Below are positions 1 to 8,914 of a stretch of DNA of 64,000 nucleotides, piece after piece. Origin of the DNA: an uncultured Lachnospiraceae bacterium (GTDB lineage Bacteria > Bacillota > Clostridia > Lachnospirales > Lachnospiraceae); the NCBI GenBank assembly GCA_947632515.1, contig CANRPO010000007.1, positions 1 through 64,000 of the forward strand. Direction: 5' to 3'. A model generated the notes under the pieces. The model was not told the DNA's origin. It did not search any database and was given only the letters and a program-made list of their open reading frames with translations. The translations under genes and the position numbers were made by a program. Numbering within the stretch: position 1 is the stretch's first letter; every line of letters begins with the position of its first letter.

Positions 1-3
1 AAT

Positions 4-45
4 AAAAAGGTTTCTGACGTATTATATTGTCAGGAACCTTTTTTT
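4..45 (+). terminator. Rho-independent terminator of a gene left of the window
   Basis: Arms 4-18 and 29-43 form a 15-bp stem with one wobble pair around a 10-nt loop, followed by a T run. The left arm begins with an A run, so the hairpin could work in both directions. It probably ends a transcript that enters from outside the window. Confidence 0.8.
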
Positions 46-65
46 AAAAGCCGTCATTGCATAGA

Positions 66-94
66 TTTACAATCCATATTGTTTTTGATAAAAT
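66..94 (+). promoter_or_regulatory. SigmaA-type promoter
   Basis: TTTACA at 66-71 and TAAAAT at 89-94 are separated by 17 bp. It lies between the terminator and the lipoprotein gene at 200, giving a leader of roughly 100 nt. No riboswitch-like fold was recognised in the leader. Confidence 0.5.
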
Positions 95-199
95 AGATTG
101 AGAAGGCGCTTAAGACGAGTGCGGCGGCGTCGAATGGTCTGATTTATCGGCGGCACAGATAATCGGAAAGGAAATGATAGAAGAGACGGGATAGAAGAG

Positions 200-682
200 A
201 TGGAAAAGAGGATTTTATGGTTCGGCATTTTGGCGGCGTCGGTGATCTTCTGCGCGGCGTGCGGCTCAGACAAGGGCGGCTCCGCCGATTTGGAGGGCAG
301 CCTGAGCGATATTTTGGCGGAGGTGTATGAGAAGGCCGATCTGTCGGAGGATTTCAGGGAGAGTCTGAGTTATTACGAGACGCTGGAACTGAACGGGGAC
401 ATGGAGGTATCGGTTCTCGGGACGGATGAGATCGAATATGTGGAAGGGCTTGTGTCGATGCCGATGATGTCCTCCGTCGCATATCAATGCGTGCTGCTGC
501 GGGTCTCCGAGGACGATGTGGAGACGGTGAAACAGCAGATCAAAGACAGCGCCGATTTGGATAAGTGGGTGTGCGTCAGCGCCGAGACGATGCTCGTGGA
601 GAGCCGAGGGGATGTGATCCTGTTCGTGATGGGGGAGAATGATGTGGCGTATGCGCTCAACAGCGCTTTTCAACAGTTATGA
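200..682 (+). CDS. DUF4358-like lipoprotein
   Basis: The 160-residue product starts with a lipoprotein signal: a charged MEKR start, a hydrophobic stretch and the lipobox CAAC at residues 18-21, so Cys21 should carry the lipid after export. The rest is soluble and acidic, with an alternating helix/strand pattern that resembles DUF4358 proteins, which are common lipoproteins of Lachnospiraceae. No catalytic motif is visible. It stands alone behind its own promoter and terminator. The function is unknown; the location outside the membrane is a firm inference and the family assignment is from memory of the pattern. Confidence 0.75.
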   Translation: MEKRILWFGILAASVIFCAACGSDKGGSADLEGSLSDILAEVYEKADLSEDFRESLSYYETLELNGDMEVSVLGTDEIEYVEGLVSMPMMSSVAYQCVLLRVSEDDVETVKQQIKDSADLDKWVCVSAETMLVESRGDVILFVMGENDVAYALNSAFQQL

Positions 683-778
683 CAGACGCAGCGGATAAAG
701 CGGAACAGCATAGAAAGGCATGTCCGCGCCGGGGTATGGCGGGACGTGGGAAAGCAATAAGAAAGGCGGGATTTTGAG

Positions 779-1840
779 ATGAGTCAGGGAAAGTATGTGG
801 CGTATGTTTCCACCTACACGGTGGGAAGGGAGGAGACTTACGGCATCAAGATCTATGATGTGGATATGAAGAACGGCAGAATGACGGAGAAGAATCAGGT
901 CAAGATCACCAACTCCTCCTATATCACGATCTCCCACAACGGGAAGTATCTGTATTCCATCACGGATTTCGGGGTGGAGGCGTACAAGATCCTGCCAGGC
1001 GGCGATCTGGAGGGCATCAACGAGGGAACGATCAACGGTATGCGCGGCTGCTATCTGTCCACGGACTATGAAGATAAGTTTTTGTTTGTGGGCGGCTACC
1101 ACGACGGCAAGATCACGGTGCTGCGCCTCAGGGAGGACGGCGGCGTGGGGGAGATCACGGACGAGATCTACCACAAAGGCCTTGGCAGTATCGCGGAGCG
1201 CAATTTCAGGCCCCATGTGAACTGTGTGAAGATGACGCGGGACAATCATTATCTGTGCGCGGCGGACTTGGGGCTGGATCACGTCAACGTCTACCGTCTC
1301 GATCATGTGAATGGCAAGCTGAAACCCATCGACATGATCAGGAGCGAGCAGGAGTCCGCGCCGCGCCACATGAAGTTCTCCAAAGACGGCAGATTCCTGT
1401 ATATCGTCCATGAGCTGAAGAACTATATCGACGTCTATACCTATGAAGAGATAAACGGCAATCCGGAGTTCGAGAAGATACAGACCATCTCCACGCTGAA
1501 CGATTACCACGCGGGCGGTTCCGCGGCCAGCGCGCTGAACATCTCCGAGGATTTCAAATATATGGTCAGCTCCAACGCGGGGGACAACAGCGCCGTCATC
1601 TACAAGATCGATCAGAAGACGGGGATGCTTGAGAAGGTCCTCTGTCTGCCGATCAGCGGGGATTATCCGAAGGATGTGAATCTTTTCCCTGATAACAGAC
1701 ATCTGGTATCGCTCAACCAGGAGTCTAACACGATGACATTCTTCACCGTGGACTTGAAAAAGGGGTTGCTCGTCATGAACGGGAAGGAGATTCCGGTCAA
1801 CCAGCCCAACTGTATCATTTTCCACAAAATCGAAGACTGA
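779..1840 (+). CDS. Lactonase-family seven-bladed beta-propeller protein (6-phosphogluconolactonase YbhE/Pgl type)
   Basis: The product is 353 aa with no signal peptide. It shows repeated blade motifs of the COG2706 lactonase family, for example SxYITISHNGKYLYSI, RHMKFSKDGRFLYIVHE and a final LFPDNRHLVSLNQESNT. Length and repeat spacing match the family. Members hydrolyse 6-phosphogluconolactone in some bacteria, but many relatives have untested substrates, so the pentose-phosphate role is an inference. The gene starts with ATG after an AAGGCGGG-like site and ends in the hairpin upstream of spoIVA. It has no metabolic partner next to it. Confidence 0.8.
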   Translation: MSQGKYVAYVSTYTVGREETYGIKIYDVDMKNGRMTEKNQVKITNSSYITISHNGKYLYSITDFGVEAYKILPGGDLEGINEGTINGMRGCYLSTDYEDKFLFVGGYHDGKITVLRLREDGGVGEITDEIYHKGLGSIAERNFRPHVNCVKMTRDNHYLCAADLGLDHVNVYRLDHVNGKLKPIDMIRSEQESAPRHMKFSKDGRFLYIVHELKNYIDVYTYEEINGNPEFEKIQTISTLNDYHAGGSAASALNISEDFKYMVSSNAGDNSAVIYKIDQKTGMLEKVLCLPISGDYPKDVNLFPDNRHLVSLNQESNTMTFFTVDLKKGLLVMNGKEIPVNQPNCIIFHKIED

Positions 1841-1843
1841 ACA

Positions 1844-1874
1844 GAATAGAAAAGAATCCTCCCGCATATACATT
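1844..1874 (+). promoter_or_regulatory. Putative sigmaE-like promoter of spoIVA
   Basis: GAATAGA at 1844-1850 and TATACATT at 1867-1874 resemble the sigmaE elements KMATATT and CATACANT, spaced 16 bp. spoIVA is a classical sigmaE gene. Transcription would start near 1881, inside the terminator hairpin, so the RNA would lack the 5' arm. Confidence 0.4.
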
Positions 1875-1899
1875 TACCAGTATAAGCAGGAGGATTTTT
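1855..1899 (+). terminator. Terminator of the lactonase gene, overlapping the spoIVA ribosome binding site
   Basis: Outer arms 1855-1862 and 1889-1896 pair perfectly. An inner stem, TATAC at 1867-1871 with GTATA at 1880-1884, extends the hairpin, and T1895-1899 follows. The 3' arm contains AGGAGG, the Shine-Dalgarno of spoIVA (ATG at 1902). Confidence 0.7.
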
Positions 1900-1901
1900 C
1901 T

Positions 1902-3389
1902 ATGGATTTTTTGCAGAACAGTACATATGACCTGTATAAAGATATACAGCTCCGCACGGGCGGGGAGATCTATCTGGGCGTGGTCGGCCCCGTCAGGACA
2001 GGTAAATCGACTTTTATCAAGCGGTTCATGGATCTTCTCGTGCTGCCCTTTATGGAGGACGAGAACGAGAAGGAGCGGGCCCGGGACGAGATGCCGCAGA
2101 GCGCGGGCGGCAGGACGATCACGACCACGGAGCCTAAGTTCATCCCCAAGGAGGCGGCGCACATCAGGCTGGGGACGGACATCGACGTGAATGTGAGGCT
2201 GATCGACTGCGTGGGCTACATGGTGGAGGGCGCCACGGGACACATGGAGGAGGACATGGAGCGCATGGTGAAAACGCCCTGGTCCGTGGAGGAGATCCCC
2301 TTTACGAAGGCGGCCGAGATCGGGACCAGAAAGGTCATACGGGATCATTCCACGATCGGCGTTGTCGTGACCTGCGACGGCTCTTTCGGGGAACTGGGAA
2401 GGGACAGCTTTGTGGAGGCGGAGGAGCGCACCATCACCGAGCTGCAGTCTCTCGGGAAACCCTTTATCGTCCTGCTCAACTCCGCAAAGCCTTATGCGGA
2501 GGAGACTGGCGCGCTGGCGGACGAGATCAGCGAGAAGTATAAAGTGACGGTGATGCCTGTCAACTGCGAGCAGCTCAAGCGGGAGGACATCAACCGCATC
2601 ATGGAGAATATTCTCTATGAGTTCCCGCTCACCATGATCGAGTTCTATATGCCGAAGTGGGTGGAGATGCTGCCCTGCGACCACAAGATGAAAAAGGACA
2701 TCATTGCGAAGATCAAACAGTTGATGGCGGATCTGAGCAGTATACGCGACATTACGACAGGAGGGTTGCTGCCGGAGAGCGAGTATATCAAAAAGTGTAA
2801 GCTGGACGGCATCAACATGTCCGACGGCAGCGTGCGGGTGATCCTGGATGTGGACGACGCGTACTACTATGAGATGATCAGCGATCTGGTGGGGGAGGAG
2901 ATAAGCAGCGAGTATCAGATGCTTGCCACCCTGAAAGAAATGGCCAGGATGAAACGCGAGTATACGAAAGTGCTCCACGCTCTCGAGGCCGTCCGTTACA
3001 AGGGTTACGGCGTCGTTATGCCGGACCGCGAGGAGATCATGCTGGAGAAACCCGAGCTGATCAGACAGGGCAACAAGTTCGGCGTGAAGATCAAGGCGGA
3101 GAGCCCCAGCATCCACATGATCAAGGCCAGCATTGAGACGGAGATTTCCCCTATCGTGGGGACGGAGGAGCAGGCCAGAGATCTGATCCAGTACATCTCC
3201 GACACAGGGACGAGCGAGGAGGGGATCTGGGAGACAAATATTTTCGGCAAGACGGTGGAACAGCTCGTCAACGACGGCATCACCGGCAAGATCTCCATGA
3301 TCAACGAGGAGAGTCAGGTCAAGCTGCAGGAGACCATGCAGAAGATCGTCAACGACAGCAACGGCGGGATGGTCTGCATCATCATTTGA
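1902..3389 (+). CDS. spoIVA: Stage IV sporulation protein A, spore-coat morphogenetic ATPase
   Basis: The 495-aa product matches SpoIVA along its whole length. The TRAFAC-class Walker A GPVRTGKST is at residues 29-37 and the beginning MDFLQNSTYDLYKDIQLRTGG is family-typical (residues given as landmarks only). The C-terminal part ends in the hydrophobic GGMVCIII tail. In Bacillus SpoIVA binds and hydrolyses ATP, polymerises on the outer forespore membrane and forms the base on which the coat is built. Expression should be in the mother cell under sigmaE; a matching promoter lies just upstream inside a terminator hairpin. The gene is monocistronic, followed by its own terminator. Confidence 0.98.
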   Translation: MDFLQNSTYDLYKDIQLRTGGEIYLGVVGPVRTGKSTFIKRFMDLLVLPFMEDENEKERARDEMPQSAGGRTITTTEPKFIPKEAAHIRLGTDIDVNVRLIDCVGYMVEGATGHMEEDMERMVKTPWSVEEIPFTKAAEIGTRKVIRDHSTIGVVVTCDGSFGELGRDSFVEAEERTITELQSLGKPFIVLLNSAKPYAEETGALADEISEKYKVTVMPVNCEQLKREDINRIMENILYEFPLTMIEFYMPKWVEMLPCDHKMKKDIIAKIKQLMADLSSIRDITTGGLLPESEYIKKCKLDGINMSDGSVRVILDVDDAYYYEMISDLVGEEISSEYQMLATLKEMARMKREYTKVLHALEAVRYKGYGVVMPDREEIMLEKPELIRQGNKFGVKIKAESPSIHMIKASIETEISPIVGTEEQARDLIQYISDTGTSEEGIWETNIFGKTVEQLVNDGITGKISMINEESQVKLQETMQKIVNDSNGGMVCIII

Positions 3390-3436
3390 CGCGGTTCATC
3401 GGCGCGAAAAGAGAAGTACCGTATAGGCATGGCGAG

Positions 3437-3467
3437 AGCAGGATACGCGGGGAGTATCCTGCTTTTT
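3437..3467 (+). terminator. Terminator of spoIVA
   Basis: AGCAGGATAC at 3437-3446 pairs perfectly with 3454-3463 around a 7-nt loop, followed by a T run. Confidence 0.85.
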
Positions 3468-3481
3468 GCGCGAACAACAGA

Positions 3482-3510
3482 TTGCGGAGAGGGTAGTTTC
3501 ATGGTATGAT
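3482..3510 (+). promoter_or_regulatory. SigmaA-type promoter of mscL
   Basis: TTGCGG at 3482-3487 and TATGAT at 3505-3510 are separated by 17 bp. It lies directly after the spoIVA terminator and about 85 bp before the mscL start. Confidence 0.55.
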
Positions 3511-3595
3511 AGATAAGCGGTCGGAAAAGTCCGCAGAGCGGATAGGATAAACGGGTATCGGAACAGGCGATAACAAGAGAGGAGACAGACACAAG

Positions 3596-4012
3596 ATGAA
3601 GACTTTTTTTGCGGAATTTAAGAAATTTATAGCCAGAGGGAATGTGATGGACATGGCGGTCGGCATCATCATCGGCGGCGCATTCACGGCGATCGTGACC
3701 TCGCTTGTCAACGATATGCTGATGCCGCTTTTGTCCCTGATCATCGGCGGCTTTGACTTCAACTCGCTGCGTATTGTGTTGGGCGAGGGAGAGAGCGCCG
3801 CCACGCTGAATTATGGCGCTTTTATTTCGGCGATCATCAATTTCCTGCTGATCTCTTTCGTGATCTTTTTGCTGATCAGGACGATCAACAGGCTGGCGGT
3901 TAAGAAGGAGAAGGCGCCGGCGGAGCCGACCACCAAGGAATGTCCGTTCTGCAAAGAGCAGATCGCGGTCGGGGCGGTCAGATGCCCGCACTGTACTTCA
4001 GAGTTGAATTAG
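3596..4012 (+). CDS. mscL: Large-conductance mechanosensitive channel with C-terminal zinc ribbon
   Basis: The 138-aa protein begins with the MscL helix (MKTFFAEFKKFIARGNVMDM), followed by TM1 at about residues 20-45, a periplasmic loop, TM2 at about 75-97 and a cytoplasmic tail. MscL is a homopentamer that opens under membrane tension and releases solutes on osmotic downshock. Instead of the usual amphipathic C-terminal helix bundle the tail carries CPFC and CPHC knuckles, a four-cysteine zinc ribbon at about residues 121-135. Start ATG 3596 follows GGAG. It is the first gene before punA (17 bp gap), so partial co-transcription is possible. Confidence 0.96.
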   Translation: MKTFFAEFKKFIARGNVMDMAVGIIIGGAFTAIVTSLVNDMLMPLLSLIIGGFDFNSLRIVLGEGESAATLNYGAFISAIINFLLISFVIFLLIRTINRLAVKKEKAPAEPTTKECPFCKEQIAVGAVRCPHCTSELN

Positions 4013-4029
4013 AAAGGCGGTGACAATAT

Positions 4030-4863
4030 ATGAATCCTGTTTATGAGAAATTGTTGAAATGCTATGACTGCTACAAGGCAAAGATCGATTTTGCACCCAA
4101 AGTGGCCGTTGTGCTCGGATCGGGACTCGGAAATTTCGCAAGGACCGTTGATGTGCGGGCGGAACTGCCCTACAGCGAGATAGAGGGATTTCCGGTGTCC
4201 ACCGTGCCGGGACATGCAGGCAAGTTTATTTTTGGCTACATCGGCGGGATCCCGGCGGTGCTCATGCAGGGGCGCGTCCACTACTATGAGGGGTACCCCA
4301 TCACGGACGTGGTGCTTCCCACACGGCTGATGAAGATGATGGGGGCGAAGATCCTGTTTCTGACCAACGCCTCGGGGGGCATTGACCCGTCGTTTCATGC
4401 GGGCAGCCTGATGCTGATCCGCGATCACATATCAAGCTTTGCGCCGAACCCGCTGATCGGGCCCAATATCGACGAGCTGGGGACGAGATTCCCGGACATG
4501 TCCCATGTGTATGACGAAGATCTGCAGGCGGTCATCAGAGACACGGCAAAGGAAAATGATATTGAGCTGTTCGAGGGCGTATACGCGCAGTTGACAGGGC
4601 CTTCCTTTGAGTCGCCCGCCGAGATCCGCATGCTGCACAAGCTGGGCGTCAGCGCGGTCGGCATGAGTACCGTGGTGGAGGCGATTGCGGCGAATCATAT
4701 GGGGATGAAGATCTGCGGCGTGTCCTGCGTCAGCAATCTGGCGGCGGGGATGAACAGCGCGCCGCTGACCCATGAGGAGGTGCAGGAGGCCGCGAATGCC
4801 GTGGCTCCGAAGTTTGAAAAATTACTGACCGAGTCAGTCATTAAGTTTAAGGATTTTATTTAA
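4030..4863 (+). CDS. punA: Purine-nucleoside phosphorylase, trimeric class II
   Basis: The 277-aa product has the phosphate-binding GSGLGNFA start, the HAGKFIFGY loop, the NASGGID segment and the GMSTVVEAIAANH region of class II phosphorylases. These convert guanosine/inosine (and deoxy forms) plus phosphate to base and (deoxy)ribose-1-phosphate in the cytosol. The length is normal. It is followed at 31 bp by cdd and then by an MTA/SAH deaminase, so the three genes form a nucleoside salvage run. Confidence 0.96.
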   Translation: MNPVYEKLLKCYDCYKAKIDFAPKVAVVLGSGLGNFARTVDVRAELPYSEIEGFPVSTVPGHAGKFIFGYIGGIPAVLMQGRVHYYEGYPITDVVLPTRLMKMMGAKILFLTNASGGIDPSFHAGSLMLIRDHISSFAPNPLIGPNIDELGTRFPDMSHVYDEDLQAVIRDTAKENDIELFEGVYAQLTGPSFESPAEIRMLHKLGVSAVGMSTVVEAIAANHMGMKICGVSCVSNLAAGMNSAPLTHEEVQEAANAVAPKFEKLLTESVIKFKDFI

Positions 4864-4894
4864 GGATCGGCCGGATAAAAGGATTGGGATATAT

Positions 4895-5329
4895 ATGGTG
4901 GAAGAACTGGATCAAAACACGGTGCGGACGTTGATCGCAGAGGCGGCGGAGGCGAGGCGGCGGGCCTATACCCCCTACTCCCACTATCAGGTGGGCGCTG
5001 CGCTGCTTGGGAAGGACGGAAGGATCGTCACAGGCTGCAATATCGAGAACGCGGCTTACACGCCCACGATCTGTGCGGAGCGGACGGCCTTTTTTAAGGC
5101 GGTCAGCGAAGGCATCCGGGAATTTCGGGCGATAGCCGTCGTGGGCAGCCCCGCCGGGGAAACCCTGACGCAGTACGCCTATCCGTGCGGCGTCTGCAGG
5201 CAGGTGATGGCGGAGTTTTGCAGTTTGGATGACTTTGAGATCATTGTGGCGAGGTCTGAGGAGGATTACCGCGTGATGACGCTGCGGGCGCTTTTGCCGG
5301 AGTGCTTTGGGCCGGACAATCTGGGCTGA
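4895..5329 (+). CDS. cdd: Cytidine deaminase
   Basis: The 144-aa protein has both halves of the zinc site: CAERTAFFKAV, with zinc ligand Cys and catalytic Glu, and PCGVCRQ, with two further zinc ligands. NIENAAYTPT is the substrate-binding segment. It is the short homotetrameric form, which deaminates cytidine and deoxycytidine to uridine forms. The gene sits between punA and the amidohydrolase in the same direction with short gaps, consistent with a nucleoside salvage operon. The Shine-Dalgarno is weak (AAGGA). Confidence 0.96.
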   Translation: MVEELDQNTVRTLIAEAAEARRRAYTPYSHYQVGAALLGKDGRIVTGCNIENAAYTPTICAERTAFFKAVSEGIREFRAIAVVGSPAGETLTQYAYPCGVCRQVMAEFCSLDDFEIIVARSEEDYRVMTLRALLPECFGPDNLG

Positions 5330-5349
5330 TAAGCCCGAGGAAAGGAAAT

Positions 5350-6666
5350 GTGTCGAAGACTATGAATATCAGGTTTTATAATGCGCGCATACTGACGATG
5401 GCGAGCGCGGAGATTTTGAGAGGGGAACTGTGGGTGCAGAACGAGCGCATTCTGTATGTGGGCGACGGCAGGAACACGGATGCGGTGTACGGGAAACTGC
5501 ACCTTGGCAGTATCGTGTGGGACAGGGAGATCGACTGTGAGGGGAATCTGCTGATGCCCGGTTTTAAGGACGCTCACACGCATTCGGGCATGACGCTCCT
5601 TCGGTCCTACGCCGACGATCTGCCGCTGCAGGACTGGCTGACGAAACAGGTGTTCCCGATCGAGGCGCGGATGGACGGCGAGATGATCTACCATCTGACG
5701 AAACTGGCGATCTTAGAGTATCTCACCAGCGGCATCACGGCGATCTTCGACATGTACCTGACGCCGGATACGACCGCGCGGGCCTGCGTGGATATGGGGA
5801 TGCGGTGCGTGCAGGTGAGCGGCATGAGCGGACAGGACGACTTCGCGCAGTCGCTTGAGAAGACCGAGCGGTGCTATCTGAAATACAATCATGACGACCC
5901 GCTTTTAAGCTATTTCATCGGTTTTCACGCGGAGTACACCTGTTCCCGGAAACTGCTGGAGAGCGTGGCGGGGCTTGCGCATAAATACAAAGCCCCCGTC
6001 TACACCCATCTGGCGGAGACGAAGGCGGAGGTGGAGGGCTGCATAGAGCGGCACGGAATGTCGCCTGCGAAACTGTTTGATTCGCTGGGCATCTTTGACT
6101 ACGGCGGCGGCGGGTACCACTGTGTCTATCTGGACGAGGAGGACATGGAGATCTTCAAGAAGAGAGGGCTGAGCGTGGTGACGAACCCGGGCTCCAACAC
6201 GAAGCTGGCCAGCGGCATCGCGCCGATCTCGGACTATCTGGCAAGAGGCATCAACGTCGCCATCGGCACGGACGGCCCGGCCAGCAACAACTGTCTCGAT
6301 ATGTTCCGCGAAATGTTCCTCGTGACGGGGCTTGCGAAACTGCGGGAGCAGGACGCGGCGGCGGTGGATGCGTGGGAAGTGTTAAAGATGGCAACCGTCA
6401 ACGGCTCCAGGGCGATGAATCTGCCCGACACAGATATTCTGGCGGAGGGCAAGCTGGCCGACCTTATCATGATCGATCTGCACCAGCCGAACATGCAGCC
6501 CATCAACAATATCCCGAAAAACCTCGTCTACAGCGGCAGCAAACAGAATGTGAAACTGACGATGATAGGCGGCAAGATATTGTATGAGAACGGTAAATTT
6601 GCGGACGGCGTGGACGCCGAGGCGATTTACGGAAAGGCGAACGAGATCATAGACAGTCTCAGATAG
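5350..6666 (+). CDS. mtaD: 5-methylthioadenosine/S-adenosylhomocysteine deaminase-type amidohydrolase
   Basis: Amidohydrolase superfamily signatures are present in order: the first metal pair in DAHTHSG, the HLAETKAEVEGC strand, and the last metal Asp in IGTDGPASNNCLDMF. The overall pattern fits the MtaD/SsnA branch, which deaminates methylthioadenosine or S-adenosylhomocysteine to inosine forms. I place the start at GTG 5350 because GAGGAAAGG (5337-5345) has good spacing to it, whereas ATG 5362 is too far from the site; this gives 438 aa. It ends three bases before the mutS-like gene. The exact substrate is not provable from sequence. Confidence 0.85.
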   Translation: MSKTMNIRFYNARILTMASAEILRGELWVQNERILYVGDGRNTDAVYGKLHLGSIVWDREIDCEGNLLMPGFKDAHTHSGMTLLRSYADDLPLQDWLTKQVFPIEARMDGEMIYHLTKLAILEYLTSGITAIFDMYLTPDTTARACVDMGMRCVQVSGMSGQDDFAQSLEKTERCYLKYNHDDPLLSYFIGFHAEYTCSRKLLESVAGLAHKYKAPVYTHLAETKAEVEGCIERHGMSPAKLFDSLGIFDYGGGGYHCVYLDEEDMEIFKKRGLSVVTNPGSNTKLASGIAPISDYLARGINVAIGTDGPASNNCLDMFREMFLVTGLAKLREQDAAAVDAWEVLKMATVNGSRAMNLPDTDILAEGKLADLIMIDLHQPNMQPINNIPKNLVYSGSKQNVKLTMIGGKILYENGKFADGVDAEAIYGKANEIIDSLR

Positions 6667-6668
6667 CG

Positions 6669-8378
6669 ATGGATTCTATCATATTTGCGGGAGCGATCGC
6701 ACTGACAGTCGCGCTCCTTATGGGAATCGAATACAAAAACAGCCGGAAACTGCGGGAAAGCTCCTTGGAAAAGCTATGGCAAAGCTACGGGCAGGCGTCG
6801 GACAGAACATACCGGGCCGGTGAATTGGAGCATATCGCCATGTACTACCGCAGGCACGCCGAAGAACATCAGATCGACGACATCACATGGAACGATCTGA
6901 ACATGGACAGCATTTACCGAAAGATCAATACGTCGTGCAGCGCTGCGGGGGACGAGTATCTCTATTACAGGCTGCGGACCCCGATCTATGATGTGGACGA
7001 GATGGAGCGGGCGGAGTCCTGTATTCGGTTTTTTGCCGGGCATGAAAAGGAACGCCGTGAAGTGCAGAGGCTGCTCGCTGACCTCGGCAGAACGGGCAGA
7101 TATTCTATCTACGAGTATCTGGACAATCTGGACATGCTGGGAGAGCGGGGGAACGGAAAGTATCTGCTGAGCGATCTTCTGCTGGCGGTCTGCGTCGGGC
7201 TTATGTTTGTGTCGCTCCCGGCGGGTATGATCGCACTTCTCGGGATGCTGTGCCACAACATTGTGGGCTATTACAGGGAATATCGCCAAATAGAACCCTA
7301 TGTGACGAGTTTCCGCTATATCAACAGACTGCTTGCAGGCGCGAGACAGTTGGGAAGACACAAGATAGAAGGCATAGAAGAGGAGCAGGAGAGGCTTACC
7401 GCGTGTTATCAGGATATGCGGGGGTTTATCAGGAACAGCTGCCTGATCGTCTTTACGGAAAAAGGAAACGGCAATCCCCTGGGGATTTTGGCGGACTATC
7501 TGCGCATGATCTTTTATCCGGATCTGATTCAGTTCAACCGCGCCCTGCGCTCGGTGCGGGGACATGCGGCGCAGATCGACGAGCTGGTGACAGTGATCGG
7601 GCGGATCGAGACGGCGATCGCGGCGGCGTCCTTTCGGGAAAGCCTGCACGGGGCGTGGTGCGTCCCGAAACTGCGGTTCGAGCAAGGCGCGGCGCGCAGG
7701 CTTAGGATCGAGAATCTGTACCATCCTCTTCTGGAGCATCCTGTCAAAAACTCCGTGACGGCGGACAGAGGCGCGCTCATAACGGGGTCCAACGCCTCGG
7801 GCAAGTCTACGTTCCTGCGCTCCGTGGCGGTGAACGCGGTTTTGGCCCAGACGATCCACACCTGCCCCGCGGACCGCTACGAGGCGCCGGTTTTCTATCT
7901 CTACTCCTCGATGTCGCTGACGGACGACCTGATGGGCGGACAGAGCTACTATATGGCAGAGATATGCTCGGTCAAGCGCATTCTGGACGCTGTGCGGTCA
8001 GCGGAGGAGGAAGGGCGTCCCGTGCTCTGCTTTGTGGACGAGGTGCTGCGCGGCACGAACACGGTGGAGCGGATCGCCGCCTCCACGCAGATTTTGAGGA
8101 TGCTCGCCGCAGAGAATGCAATGTGTTTTGCGGCAACTCATGATGTGGAGTTGACGAGGCTGCTTGCGGATGAGTACGACAACCTTCATTTTGAGGAGCG
8201 CATCGAGGGGGAGGACGTCAGCTTTTCGTACAAACTGGCCGACGGCCCGGCCACGACGAGGAACGCCATCGCTCTTCTTAGGGCGCTCGGCTACGACGAG
8301 CGCATCGTCTCTGAGGCGGAGAAGATGGCGGAGCGTTTTCTTGCGGACGGCAGTTGGAGCGTCGGGGTGAAAGGGTGA
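6669..8378 (+). CDS. Membrane-associated MutS-family ATPase
   Basis: The 569-aa protein has an N-terminal hydrophobic segment (residues 3-19), a second hydrophobic block around 168-200, and a C-terminal MutS domain V ATPase with Walker [10 protein letters not shown] at 373-381, a [13 protein letters not shown] segment, Walker [13 protein letters not shown] and the ATHD switch. It lacks the N-terminal mismatch-binding domains of MutS and the Smr nuclease of MutS2. Such short membrane MutS relatives occur across Bacillota; no mismatch repair role is established, so the function is open. It is tightly linked to the deaminase upstream and rnhA downstream (4-bp gap). Confidence 0.85.
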   Translation: MDSIIFAGAIALTVALLMGIEYKNSRKLRESSLEKLWQSYGQASDRTYRAGELEHIAMYYRRHAEEHQIDDITWNDLNMDSIYRKINTSCSAAGDEYLYYRLRTPIYDVDEMERAESCIRFFAGHEKERREVQRLLADLGRTGRYSIYEYLDNLDMLGERGNGKYLLSDLLLAVCVGLMFVSLPAGMIALLGMLCHNIVGYYREYRQIEPYVTSFRYINRLLAGARQLGRHKIEGIEEEQERLTACYQDMRGFIRNSCLIVFTEKGNGNPLGILADYLRMIFYPDLIQFNRALRSVRGHAAQIDELVTVIGRIETAIAAASFRESLHGAWCVPKLRFEQGAARRLRIENLYHPLLEHPVKNSVTADRGALITGSNASGKSTFLRSVAVNAVLAQTIHTCPADRYEAPVFYLYSSMSLTDDLMGGQSYYMAEICSVKRILDAVRSAEEEGRPVLCFVDEVLRGTNTVERIAASTQILRMLAAENAMCFAATHDVELTRLLADEYDNLHFEERIEGEDVSFSYKLADGPATTRNAIALLRALGYDERIVSEAEKMAERFLADGSWSVGVKG

Positions 8379-8382
8379 TAAA

Positions 8383-8853
8383 ATGCATGTGACGATCTAT
8401 ACGGACGGGGCCGCCAGAGGAAACCCTGAGGGGCCGGGCGGCTACGGGACGGTGCTGCAGTATATTGACGGAAAAGGAACGCTGCACGAGCGGGAGTATG
8501 CCGCCGGATATAAAAAGACCACCAACAACCGCATGGAACTGATGGCGGCGATCGTCGGGCTGGAGGCGCTGACGAGACCCTGCGACGTGCTCCTGATCTC
8601 CGACTCCAGGTATCTGACGGACGCCTTCAATCAGAATTGGATCGACGGCTGGGTGCGCAGAAACTGGAAGACGGCGGGCAACAAACCCGTGAAGAACGTG
8701 GATCTGTGGGAGAGGCTGCTGGCCGCCATGGATCCCCATAGGGTAACGTTTCAGTGGGTCAAAGGGCACGACGGACATCCGGAGAACGAGCGGTGCGACA
8801 AGCTGGCCACAAGCGCCGCTGACGGCACGGACTTACTTGACGATACGTTCTGA
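8383..8853 (+). CDS. rnhA: Ribonuclease HI
   Basis: The 156-aa product carries the RNase HI acidic quartet in context: [15 protein letters not shown] (first Asp), [16 protein letters not shown] (Glu), [10 protein letters not shown] (Asp) and [15 protein letters not shown] (last Asp). The basic protrusion [16 protein letters not shown], which helps bind RNA/DNA hybrids, is present. It removes RNA from hybrids during replication and repair. The gene is probably translated together with the upstream mutS-like gene. Confidence 0.96.
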   Translation: MHVTIYTDGAARGNPEGPGGYGTVLQYIDGKGTLHEREYAAGYKKTTNNRMELMAAIVGLEALTRPCDVLLISDSRYLTDAFNQNWIDGWVRRNWKTAGNKPVKNVDLWERLLAAMDPHRVTFQWVKGHDGHPENERCDKLATSAADGTDLLDDTF

Positions 8854-8866
8854 ATGGTGGTATCAT
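8837..8866 (+). promoter_or_regulatory. SigmaA-type promoter inside the end of rnhA
   Basis: TTGACG at 8837-8842 and TATCAT at 8861-8866 are spaced 18 bp, with the GTGGTATCAT context also seen before ktrB. It would drive the 59-aa membrane protein at 8915. Confidence 0.5.
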
Positions 8867-8914
8867 AGATAGTAGCTTGTACGGACAATTTTTAGGAGAG
8901 AAGGAAGAGGAGCC

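Noticed and set aside
677..1873. 398-codon open frame on the minus strand
   Set aside because: It is antisense to the lactonase gene, has no ribosome site and reads as His/Val/Arg-rich nonsense; long antisense frames are common in GC-rich coding DNA.
1815..3116. 433-codon open frame on the minus strand opposite spoIVA
   Set aside because: Antisense shadow of spoIVA; the plus-strand protein is clearly recognised.
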